Origin: a bacterium
GTDB lineage: Bacteria > CSSED10-310 > JAJRTK01
Length of the DNA stretch: 11,024 nucleotides
Direction: 5' to 3'
NCBI GenBank assembly: GCA_024278345.1
Contig: JAJRTK010000083.1
Span: forward strand, 1 to 11,024
In this document: positions 1 to 5,830 of the stretch, in pieces
Numbering within the stretch: position 1 is the first letter of the stretch
Layout of the letters: each line of letters starts with the position of its first letter
Position numbers and translations under genes: made by a program
The notes under the pieces: generated by a model
Told to the model about the DNA's origin: nothing
Database searches by the model: none
Seen by the model: the letters and a program-made list of their open reading frames with translations, nothing else

Positions 1-85
1 CGACTGGAGAGCCGTATGCGGGAGAACCGCACGTACGGTTCGGAGGGAGGGGAGGCGCAAACCAATGCGCTTTCCCTACCCCTAT
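1..85 (+). mobile_element. 3' end of a bacterial group II intron (domains V and VI)
   Basis: Bases 9-41 fold as domain V. The lower helix is 9-16 with 34-41 and carries the AGC triad at 10-12. The bulge is A31-C32 opposite T17, and the upper helix 18-21/27-30 is closed by a GAGAA loop. Bases 45-82 fold as domain VI: 55-58 pairs with 67-70, 49-54 with 71-76 (two G.U pairs), 48 with 77, and 45-47 with 79-81. A78 is left as the single bulged adenosine, 7 bases before the AT that ends the intron at 85. Domain V is the catalytic core of the ribozyme and the bulged A is the branch point in known introns. The 5' exon junction, domains I-IV and any reverse-transcriptase ORF lie upstream of the window, so the subclass and mobility cannot be judged. 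The 3' exon begins at C86. Confidence 0.9.
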
Positions 86-90
86 CCACA

Positions 91-148
91 TCTTTGTGCG
101 CTGCGCGCTTTTTTCGGGTGGCCGGTACCATGACCGAGGCCGCGTTTC
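91..148 (+). repeat. Short copy of a repeat found on both sides of the SDR-like gene
   Basis: This stretch starts just after the intron end. It contains a small hairpin (GCGC 98-101, GCGC 105-108) followed by six T (109-114), then GGGTGGCCGGT (116-126) and ATGACCGAGGCC (130-141). Both of the latter words recur in the same order at 1067-1077 and 1104-1115, where more sequence lies between them, so this looks like an internally shortened copy. GGGTGGCC also starts a stem whose other arm is at 149-155. Function unknown. The GCGC hairpin plus T-run could act as a weak plus-strand terminator. Confidence 0.5.
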
Positions 149-162
149 CCACCCGCTGAGGG

Positions 163-960
163 TTACACCGTGTACTTCGCGTAAGGCCGGCGATGCGTCA
201 AAGCCCTGTGTATCGCCCGAGCGACTTTTTTGGGGGCGACACCATGCTCGACGCCCTCCATGACACTCTGGACAAAGCTCTCCATCTCGCTTCCATAGTA
301 GTCTCTGGCCAACGGTGGAAGTTGGTGGCGCATGAGCTCAGCTTCGGCTCGAAGCCAGTCCAGAGCTGGCGCAGAGATGGTGCCGCTTTCAACCAGAATC
401 ACGTCGATCCCAAATTTCTGGAGCTCCAACCGAAGCGATTCACTCATCCCCACAAAGGCTTGCATCGCCCCACTGAGGGCGCCGCCAAATGCCATGCCCT
501 CCCTTCCGGTCACCGCGCCGATATTGATGATGCGCGCCAAACCCTTGGTCCGCCGCAGCAGCGGTAAGAATGCCTGGGTCACGGCTAGCTGACCGAAGAC
601 ATTGACCTCGAACTGGCGTCGAATCTCTTCCATCTCCAGGAATTCCAATGGGCCAAAAACAAAGACCGACGCCGCGTTGACTAGGCCGCTGAGACCTCGA
701 TCACCAAGAAGTTCTCCAACTTTCTTCGCCACCGTGCGGATGGCGGCAGAGTCCCGAACGTCGAACGAGACGATTCGCAGCCGCTCCGACCCAAGAATCC
801 GCAGAATATCCCCATCGTCCTCGGTGAGCACGTTCGCAAAAACTTCCCACCCCCGTTCCAGGAGGTAGAGAGCCGCCGCTCGACCGACTCCCCGACCGGC
901 TCCCGTGACCAGTGCGGCAGGAATCTCTGTTTCTGAAAGGCGTTTCGCCGATTGGGTCAT
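163..960 (-). CDS. Short-chain dehydrogenase/reductase-like protein lacking the catalytic triad
   Basis: This is a 265-residue protein of classical SDR length. The Rossmann fold is clear: TGAGRGVG at residues 19-26 binds the dinucleotide, a VNAAS stretch at 94-98 replaces NNAG, and the structural Asn is present (N120 in FEVNVFG). The C-terminal ARAIHRALTHRRP resembles the retinol-dehydrogenase/11-beta-HSD-like branch. In the catalytic segment the canonical Ser, Tyr and Lys fall at 149, 162 and 166 with normal spacing, but they read Ala, Leu and Met. SDR chemistry as known needs these residues, so the protein is probably a binding or regulatory pseudoenzyme, or uses another mechanism. The ATG at 960 was chosen because it gives a normal SDR N-terminus and has AGG about 8 bases upstream. 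The frame stays open to 1098, but that extension is basic, low-complexity and runs into a repeat. No partner gene is adjacent on this strand. Confidence 0.88.
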   Translation of the reverse strand: MTQSAKRLSETEIPAALVTGAGRGVGRAAALYLLERGWEVFANVLTEDDGDILRILGSERLRIVSFDVRDSAAIRTVAKKVGELLGDRGLSGLVNAASVFVFGPLEFLEMEEIRRQFEVNVFGQLAVTQAFLPLLRRTKGLARIINIGAVTGREGMAFGGALSGAMQAFVGMSESLRLELQKFGIDVILVESGTISAPALDWLRAEAELMRHQLPPLARDYYGSEMESFVQSVMEGVEHGVAPKKVARAIHRALTHRRPYAKYTV

Positions 961-1005
961 GTTGTACCTGCCATGGAGAGTGAGAACTCCGGTTCCGGAC
1001 CTCGC

Positions 1006-1035
1006 CAGGGAGTTCCCTCCCTGACTCTTTTTTTT
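1006..1035 (+). terminator. Hairpin followed by eight T, possible intrinsic terminator
   Basis: CAGGGA (1006-1011) pairs with TCCCTG (1018-1023) around a 6-base loop, followed by ACTC and eight T (1028-1035). The shape is that of a plus-strand intrinsic terminator, but no plus-strand gene lies upstream in this window. It may be a relic, stop antisense transcription across the SDR-like gene, or belong to the adjacent repeat. Confidence 0.4.
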
Positions 1036-1117
1036 CGCGCTACCCGTCTTTTGGGAGGGTGGCCGGTGCCCACCGATGGGAGAGTCGGCTTCCGCCAACC
1101 ACCGATGACCGAGGCCA
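1031..1117 (+). repeat. Long copy of the repeat flanking the SDR-like gene
   Basis: It shares GGGTGGCCGGT (1067-1077), then CC, and later ATGACCGAGGCC (1104-1115) with the copy at 91-148, in the same order and orientation. A T-rich/CGCGCT segment precedes the shared part in both. Here about 26 bases separate the shared words, against 3 bases in the short copy. A related but more diverged arrangement (AGTGGCCGACACC, then GCCGATGCC) occurs at about 10706-10748. Identity was judged by eye only. Confidence 0.45.
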
Positions 1118-1222
1118 GGATAACACGAGGGAGCTCAGGCTGCGAGCGGTCCGTGGTGAGGGATGGTGTCGGGCAAGAGGTCGCGGCGGTGGGGTCGATT
1201 GCGTGGGATGAGCCGGGCACCA

Positions 1223-1238
1223 GTGACGCAATTGTCAC
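1223..1238. promoter_or_regulatory. Palindromic dyad, possible regulator-binding site
   Basis: GTGAC (1223-1227) and GTCAC (1234-1238) form a perfect inverted repeat around GCAATT. The spacing is two bases too long for a CRP/FNR-type half-site pair. It lies about 200 bp upstream of the start site predicted from the sigma-54 candidate at 1411-1427, a distance at which enhancer-binding activators commonly bind. Five T follow at 1240-1244, so a weak terminator is an alternative. Confidence 0.3.
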
Positions 1239-1410
1239 GTTTTTGGAGAGAAGCGGCTTCGGATATCACAGAAGGGCCATGAAGCGTGACTAATAGGTTA
1301 CAGATGGGGCGGGTGACTCTGTGGAGCAGGGGAAGGCGCTGGGGCGAAATGATGCGAGGAAAGCTTATTATACAATCTGATTCCAGGGTTCCTTCTTTGC
1401 CCTTGAGGGC

Positions 1411-1427
1411 TTGGCCTGGTTCTTGCT
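1411..1427 (+). promoter_or_regulatory. Candidate sigma-54 (-24/-12) promoter for the M43 peptidase
   Basis: TTGGCCTGGTTCTTGCT matches the sigma-54 consensus TGGCACG-N4-TTGCW at 10 of 12 fixed positions. The key GG and GC doublets are present and exactly 12 bases apart. The predicted transcription start is near 1438, giving a leader of about 55 bases to the peptidase ATG. The mismatches are the AC of TGGCAC. By rough estimate a match this good is expected about once by chance in a window this size, so position is the main support. Confidence 0.35.
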
Positions 1428-1494
1428 CTATCTCTCGTCAGATGATTTTCTTACCGTTTACAGCATTATAAATCGGAGCCAGAGGAGAGGGATG

Positions 1495-2388
1495 ATGAGA
1501 ATGAACAGACTTTCGGGATTCGCGTTGGCCGCTACCTTGACCACCGGGTTGTTCGTCGTGGGGGCGCAGGCCAGGCCCGTAGCCGACCAAGCCGTGGAAT
1601 ACCTGGATGACATGGGCTTCGTCCAGAGCGGTGTCCGGTGCGGCGCTTACCAGCCCACCGTGGAAGAAGTCGAATATTTCGAAGCTGAAACGCAGCAGTT
1701 GCTCCAGAACCTCGTCCTTGCTCCCGAGGCCAGCGGCACGGTGAACATTCCCATCGCCTTCCACGTGATCACCAAAAATGGGGAAGGCAATGTCCCCCAG
1801 TCGATGCTCGACGAGCAGCTCAACGTGCTGAACGCGGCCTATGCGAACTCACCCTACAGATTCTACCAGGGCTCTTTGGACTACACTGAGAATGCCACTT
1901 GGTTCGATGCCAAGCCTGACACAACAGCCGAGCAGAGCATGAAGAGCAGTTTGGCTATTGACCCGGCGCACAATCTGAACTTCTACACCACCAGCGGTGG
2001 CGGTTACCTGGGATGGGCCACCTTCCCCTCCTACTATGATGAAAGTGATACACGCCACGGTGTCGTGATTCTCCACTCTTCCCTTCCCGGCGGCGCGTCG
2101 GCTCCTTATGACGAGGGTGACACCGCGACTCACGAAATCGGCCACTTCTTGGGCCTCTACCACACTTTCCAGGGTGGTTGTTCCGGCGGCGACCAGGTGA
2201 GCGATACGAACCCCGAAAAGGACCCGGTTTTCGGTTGCCCCAGCAGCAACACGAGCTGCAGCACTCCGGACCCCATCCACAACTACATGGACTACACCGA
2301 CGATGTCTGCATGTATGAGTTCACGTCCGGTCAGATCTACCGGATGATGGACCAAGTGAGCGTCTATCGGCCGAGTCTGGGCCAGTAA
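1495..2388 (+). CDS. Exported M43-family zinc metallopeptidase
   Basis: This 297-residue protein has an N-terminal signal peptide: MRMNR, a hydrophobic stretch at about 8-23, and a likely cut after AQA at residue 26. The zinc site is HEIGHFLGLYH at 213-223, matching HExxHxxGxxH, with the Met-turn NYMDYTDD at 263-270. Both signatures, and the several cysteines around them (GGCSGG, FGCPSSNTSC, DVCMY), fit the pappalysin/cytophagalysin group M43. It probably cleaves proteins in the periplasm or outside the cell. There is no C-terminal adhesion or sorting domain, so it is a compact member. AGGAG at 1483-1487 sits 7 bases before the ATG at 1495; ATGs at 1492 and 1501 are in frame, and the frame is open back to 1411. 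The substrate is unknown. The gene stands alone between a 500-bp upstream region and a strong terminator. Confidence 0.93.
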   Translation: MRMNRLSGFALAATLTTGLFVVGAQARPVADQAVEYLDDMGFVQSGVRCGAYQPTVEEVEYFEAETQQLLQNLVLAPEASGTVNIPIAFHVITKNGEGNVPQSMLDEQLNVLNAAYANSPYRFYQGSLDYTENATWFDAKPDTTAEQSMKSSLAIDPAHNLNFYTTSGGGYLGWATFPSYYDESDTRHGVVILHSSLPGGASAPYDEGDTATHEIGHFLGLYHTFQGGCSGGDQVSDTNPEKDPVFGCPSSNTSCSTPDPIHNYMDYTDDVCMYEFTSGQIYRMMDQVSVYRPSLGQ

Positions 2389-2398
2389 GTCCGGCCCT

Positions 2399-2471
2399 CC
2401 CCGCCGAATCCACAGGCGGGGGTTCAGAGCCCGCTGCTCCTCGAATGAGGGCGGCGGGTTTTGTTTTTTTT
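2399..2471 (+). terminator. Tandem hairpins with T-tract, terminator of the M43 gene
   Basis: A first hairpin pairs CCCCGCC (2399-2405) with GGCGGGG (2415-2421). The main one runs from C2430 to G2458: CCCGCTGCTC pairs with the GC-rich 3' arm with two G.U pairs, one base bulges, and the loop is GAAT. Twelve T interrupted by one G follow (2459-2471). This is a strong intrinsic terminator placed 41 bases after the stop codon. Confidence 0.92.
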
Positions 2472-2549
2472 GCGGAATTCGATTTATAAAAAAACGGCCA
2501 ACGATGACGACTGCCCGCCGTGGGTGAGAAAAACTATGGAGAAGAGCAC

Positions 2550-3521
2550 TTGAAAATCGTTATGATTGGGGCGGGAGCCGTGGGACAGGTCTATTGCCGG
2601 CATATGAGCTTGGCCGGTGTCGAAGTCGGTTTCTTCGTCAAGGAGAAATACGCGGCTCAATGCCGAGAGGGGTTGACCCTCTATCCTCTCAAGTCGTCGC
2701 GTCGCCGCGACCCGGTTTCTTACACGGGCTTCGGGGTCTACACGAAGCTCGAGGAGCTTGCCGAAGTCCAATGGGACCAGGTCTGGATCTCCATTTCTTC
2801 CACGGCCCTTCGTGCCTTGCCTCTGAAGGAGCTGGCGGAAGCAGCGCCCAAGGCGACGATTGTCTCTCTTCAGCCTGGCCTCAAGGATCGGGACTATCTC
2901 TTGGAGTTTTTTCCAAAAGAACGCCTGGTCTCCGGGCTTATCGCATTCATTGCCTATTGGGCGCCATTGCAGGGAGAAGAAGTTCCCCGTCCGGGAATCG
3001 CCTACTGGTTTCCGCCTTTTTCGCCCAGTCTCTTCAGCGGGCCGCCTCGGATCGTGAAGGAGATCGTCGGCACTTTGAAGAAGGGAGGTTGTCCGGCAGT
3101 CGTTTCCTCGGACGCGCCTCGGGCGGGAGCCCTGCCCTCGGCCATCATGATGCCGCACCTGGTGGCGCTCAAGGGCGAGGGTTGGTCTTTCCGGGCTTTT
3201 CGCCGGGGAGAGCTGCTTCCCATGGCATCCCGGGCGTCCCGGGAAGCCTTGGCCATCGGCGCTGCCTACCACGGCGGTTCACCGCCGTGGCAGAGACGAC
3301 TTGTTCGGCCCTGGGTCCTCTCCCTTGTTCTTGGGCTTGGTTCGGTTTTGGTGCCCCTCGATCTTGAGGTTTACCTCCAGGCTCATTTCACGAAAGTCGG
3401 AGATCAGATGCAGGAATCGATCCGGACCTATATCGAGCAGGGCCAACGCCTTGGCCTATCGACGGATGCTTTGCAAGAGCTTGCCTCGCGAGTTTACGGA
3501 GAGTCTAGCGGTTCAGCGTGA
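2550..3521 (+). CDS. Ketopantoate reductase (ApbA/PanE)-family protein, divergent
   Basis: This is a 323-residue protein. The N-terminus MKIVMIGAGAVG, with GAGAVG at 7-12, is a Rossmann NAD(P)-binding motif of the ApbA/PanE type. The C-terminal stretch (PLDLEVYLQAHFTKVGDQ, then YIEQGQRLGLSTDALQEL) resembles the ApbA C-terminal domain of the wider 'ketopantoate reductase family'. The QNG motif carrying the substrate-contacting Asn of PanE reads Q108-P109-G110. The PanE Lys-xxx-Asn helix appears as AGALPSAIMMPHL, with neither residue. Reduction of ketopantoate is therefore doubtful, and I give no gene symbol. TTG at 2550 was chosen because GGAG at 2538-2541 lies 8 bases upstream and the family motif begins there; a GTG at 2520 is in frame. 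TATAAA at 2485-2490 may be a -10 box. The 3' end overlaps the convergent TonB-like gene by 17 bp. Confidence 0.85.
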   Translation: MKIVMIGAGAVGQVYCRHMSLAGVEVGFFVKEKYAAQCREGLTLYPLKSSRRRDPVSYTGFGVYTKLEELAEVQWDQVWISISSTALRALPLKELAEAAPKATIVSLQPGLKDRDYLLEFFPKERLVSGLIAFIAYWAPLQGEEVPRPGIAYWFPPFSPSLFSGPPRIVKEIVGTLKKGGCPAVVSSDAPRAGALPSAIMMPHLVALKGEGWSFRAFRRGELLPMASRASREALAIGAAYHGGSPPWQRRLVRPWVLSLVLGLGSVLVPLDLEVYLQAHFTKVGDQMQESIRTYIEQGQRLGLSTDALQELASRVYGESSGSA

Positions 3522-4182
3522 AAGTGACCGTGAGGCTCATGAGGGCATCGACCGGTTCACCTCGGATGCTGCCAGGTTGGAAGCGCCACTTGCGGACAGC
3601 CTCCAGCGCCGCGTTTTCCAGGATTGCGTGCTTGCTGGAAAGGACCTTGATTCTCCCCACGGTGCCATCTTTTCGGACGACGACTTCGAGGATCACATAG
3701 CCATCGATTCGGGCGCGGATTGCGGTGACGGGGTAAACGGGCTCAATCTGACGGATGATTTGGGGTTGGATGCCGTCGGGGCCTATGCGCTTTGGGAGGT
3801 TCGGTTCCGGAGGAGCCGGAGGTTGGAAACCGCTGAGATCGGGTTCGGGGAGAGAAATGGCCTCGGCGATGAACTCTGGCGCGGCTCTGGGTGCCCGTGG
3901 CGGTTCTGGGGTGGTGGGAGAGGGATCGGGGATGGGCCTGGGCGGCCCGCTTCTTTTCTTGAGGACGACCTTGGGCGGCGGTCTGGAAACGGCTTGCCGG
4001 GGCGGGGTGTAGCGATAGATCCTGACGGCTTTGGGCGACGAGCGCCTCAGAAGGTGTGGTTGGGCCTGAGAAACGTGGATGTGGAGGATGACAAAGTGGA
4101 AGCAGGCCGAGATCAAGGCTCCGAATAGGAGAGTTTGTCGGTCGTTCCGCCGGATCTCTTGCCAGACATGAAGCTCGGGCAT
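3505..4182 (-). CDS. TonB-family energy-transducer-like protein
   Basis: This 225-residue protein has TonB architecture. It has a short cytoplasmic N-terminus, one membrane segment at about 17-37 (LLFGALISACFHFVILHI), a proline-rich periplasmic stretch at about 60-130, and a TonB C-terminal domain from about 145 to the end. The domain shows the PVYP entry at 148-151, GYVILEVVVRKDGTVGRIKV, and AALEAVRKWRFQPG. TonB couples the inner-membrane proton gradient to outer-membrane transporters. Many short TonB-domain proteins in metabolically diverse phyla have no known partner, and no ExbB, ExbD or receptor gene is in the window. The ATG at 4182 has GGGAG 6 bases upstream; the frame is open to 4458, but that part overlaps the divergent gene and is low-complexity. 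The stop at 3505-3507 lies inside the neighbouring gene's last codons. Confidence 0.9.
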   Translation of the reverse strand: MPELHVWQEIRRNDRQTLLFGALISACFHFVILHIHVSQAQPHLLRRSSPKAVRIYRYTPPRQAVSRPPPKVVLKKRSGPPRPIPDPSPTTPEPPRAPRAAPEFIAEAISLPEPDLSGFQPPAPPEPNLPKRIGPDGIQPQIIRQIEPVYPVTAIRARIDGYVILEVVVRKDGTVGRIKVLSSKHAILENAALEAVRKWRFQPGSIRGEPVDALMSLTVTFTLNR

Positions 4183-4325
4183 CGCGGTCTCCCGGAGGGC
4201 TTTGGGGGAGGGGTGTGAAATCGATTCCATTGGGTATTTGGTGTTACGATGGGGAAGGTTGTTCCTTGTGGAGCGGAAAAACGATTGATTTGGGGATGCG
4301 CTGGGTGGAGATTGGAGGAACTCTG

Positions 4326-5171
4326 ATGATGATGGGGAGGTTTGAAGATCCGGGGGGGCAGGGAGGGGGAGTGGGGCGAACGGTGCGAGCAGCGGGTGCA
4401 GGCCTGCGCACGATGGGAGCGGAAGCCAAAGCAAAAAAGAAAGTTGCCCCGGCAGCATTTTTCGACCTCGACAGAACGATCCTCGACGTCAATAGTGGGC
4501 GGCTCTACGTGCGGAATGAGCGGCGGCTTGGGCGGATTAGCGCGTGGCAACTGGCGGAGTCCTTCTTTTGGTTTGCCATGTATCATCTGTCGCTCCTGGA
4601 CGTGGAAAAGGCTTACAACAGGGCCTTGCGTCATTATCGAGGCTTGCCGTCGGAACTCTTGCGGGAACGGACGGCGGATTGGTTTGGGCGCGAGGTCGTG
4701 GAACGTGTGCAGCCGGGAGCGGTTTCGGCTTTTGACTGGCATCGCCGCCAAGGGCACCCGTTGGTTTTGCTCACCAGCAGCTCCTGCTATTTGGCTGAAC
4801 TCTTCGCGGACAAGGCGGAGTTGGATGACTGGCTGGCGAATCGGTTTGTGGTCGATGGCGCCGGCTTGCTCACCGGGGAGTACGAATCGCCGCTCTGTTT
4901 TGGGCCAGGGAAGGTGGTTTGGGCTGAGCGCTGGGCTGAAAAGCGGTGCGTGGAGCTTCGGGATTCCTATTTCTACACCGATTCCTTGTCCGATCTGCCG
5001 ATGCTGGAACGGGTTGGGCATCCAAGGGTTGTCAACCCGGACCCGAGGCTCCGGCGGACGGCCCTGAAGCGTGGTTGGCCCATCCTGGACTGGAGCTTGG
5101 CCGGCGGAGACGCCTCTGGAGAAGAGACCGTTTTTGAAGAAAAGACCACCACACTGGAGAACTACCCGTGA
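4326..5171 (+). CDS. HAD-superfamily subfamily IB phosphatase (SerB/CicA-like)
   Basis: This 281-residue protein carries all four HAD motifs. Motif I is FFDLDRT, with nucleophile D47 and D49. Motif II is LTSSS, around T150/S151. The motif III lysine is K196 in GPGK. Motif IV is YTDSLSDLPML, with D219 and D223. The insert between motifs I and II is helical, as in the IB class (phosphoserine phosphatase and CicA relatives). It probably removes phosphate from a small molecule or lipid headgroup in the cytoplasm; the substrate cannot be read from sequence. GGAGG at 4314-4318 sits 7 bases before the ATG at 4326, which supports that start, but it leaves an unusual Gly-rich and Lys/Ala-rich tail of about 40 residues before the domain. 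ATG at 4413 would remove most of it but has no ribosome-binding site. It is the first gene of a coupled set, overlapping the next gene by 4 bases, and diverges from the TonB-like gene across 143 bp. Confidence 0.9.
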   Translation: MMMGRFEDPGGQGGGVGRTVRAAGAGLRTMGAEAKAKKKVAPAAFFDLDRTILDVNSGRLYVRNERRLGRISAWQLAESFFWFAMYHLSLLDVEKAYNRALRHYRGLPSELLRERTADWFGREVVERVQPGAVSAFDWHRRQGHPLVLLTSSSCYLAELFADKAELDDWLANRFVVDGAGLLTGEYESPLCFGPGKVVWAERWAEKRCVELRDSYFYTDSLSDLPMLERVGHPRVVNPDPRLRRTALKRGWPILDWSLAGGDASGEETVFEEKTTTLENYP

Positions 5172-5830
5172 CGCCAGAATCGCCTCGGCCCTGGGAGCGC
5201 GTTGGGAGCGAGCCCGGTGCCAGCTACAGGATTTTTGATCTGCACGTCCATCGCGCTCGATCTCCCAGGACCGGAAAGGTCCATTCCTTTGTCATCCTGG
5301 AGACTCCGGATTGGGTCAATGTCGTGGCGGTGACACTGCGCCATGAGATTGTTCTGATCCGGCAAGTACGCCATGGGATCGGAAGCGTTACTCTGGAGAT
5401 CCCAGGAGGAATGGTGGACCCGGGAGAGACTCCGCGGGAGGCGGCGGCGCGCGAGCTTTTGGAGGAGACGGGATATCGCGCCGGGCGTTGGCGGACGCTG
5501 GGCTTCGTGCATCCCAATCCGGCTTTCCAGGATAATCGTTGCCACAGTTTCTTGGCCCTTGACTGTGAGCGTGTTGCAGAGCCGGCCCACGATAGTGCGG
5601 AGGACATTGTTTTGGAGGTCCGCGGTCTCGCAGAGCTTCCGGAGCTAGTGGCTTCGGGATCCATCACCCATGGCCTGGTGTTGAATGCCTTGTGGTGGTT
5701 TGAAATCTGGCAACGGAATCACGCGATCCGAGAGGGCCGTGGCGCGGATGTGTCCTTTTGGGGTATCCTCGGTCAGTGGGTCAAGATGATGGAGATCGGG
5801 TGCCTTGAGGGGGAAGGAGAGGGCAAATGA
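5168..5830 (+). CDS. NUDIX hydrolase, ADP-ribose pyrophosphatase-like
   Basis: This is a 220-residue protein. A perfect Nudix box spans G81-Y103: G-x5-E-x7-REL-x-EE-x-G-Y, including GGMVDPGE and RELLEETGY. The preceding beta strands (VNVVAVTLRHEIVLIRQVRHGIG) and the following HPNPAFQDNRCH suit the ADP-ribose/nucleotide-sugar pyrophosphatase branch. Such enzymes use Mg2+ to cleave a nucleoside diphosphate linked to another moiety. The start is a GTG at 5168 overlapping the upstream stop (GTGA), so translation is likely coupled to the HAD phosphatase; an ATGA overlap joins it to the next gene. The C-terminal 50 residues are amphipathic (LNALWWFEIWQRNH) with a Gly/Glu-rich tail. The exact substrate is unknown. 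Confidence 0.93.
   Translation: MTPESPRPWERVGSEPGASYRIFDLHVHRARSPRTGKVHSFVILETPDWVNVVAVTLRHEIVLIRQVRHGIGSVTLEIPGGMVDPGETPREAAARELLEETGYRAGRWRTLGFVHPNPAFQDNRCHSFLALDCERVAEPAHDSAEDIVLEVRGLAELPELVASGSITHGLVLNALWWFEIWQRNHAIREGRGADVSFWGILGQWVKMMEIGCLEGEGEGK

Larger units (their letters stand above)
961..1494. other. Intergenic region with repeat, hairpin, dyad and promoter candidates
   Basis: No credible gene lies between the divergent SDR-like gene and the M43 peptidase. Its recognisable contents are listed separately: a hairpin with T-tract (1006-1035), the long repeat copy (about 1031-1117), a 16-bp dyad (1223-1238) and a sigma-54-type promoter candidate (1411-1427). An AT-rich patch around 1365-1376 (TATTATACAAT) and another at 1465-1473 resemble -10 boxes but have no convincing -35 partner. 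Short open frames here have no start signal or recognisable domain. Confidence 0.6.

Noticed and set aside
1006-1035. Terminator for the SDR-like gene
   Set aside because: It is upstream of that gene and its T-tract is on the opposite strand, so it cannot end SDR transcription.
961-1098. Upstream extension of the SDR-like gene
   Set aside because: The extra 46 residues are basic and low-complexity, come from repeat sequence, and precede a normal SDR N-terminus that begins at 960.
1223-1238. CRP/FNR-type binding site
   Set aside because: GTGA and TCAC are separated by 8 bases instead of 6, so the half-sites are on the wrong helical spacing. Kept only as a dyad of unknown partner.
2520-2549. 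GTG start for the ApbA-like gene
   Set aside because: It would add ten residues before the standard MKIVMIGAGAVG start and has no ribosome-binding site, whereas GGAG is correctly placed for the TTG at 2550.
4183-4458. N-terminal extension of the TonB-like gene
   Set aside because: The open frame continues but is Pro/Ser-rich, overlaps the divergent HAD gene, and would place the membrane anchor far inside the protein. A good ribosome-binding site exists for 4182.
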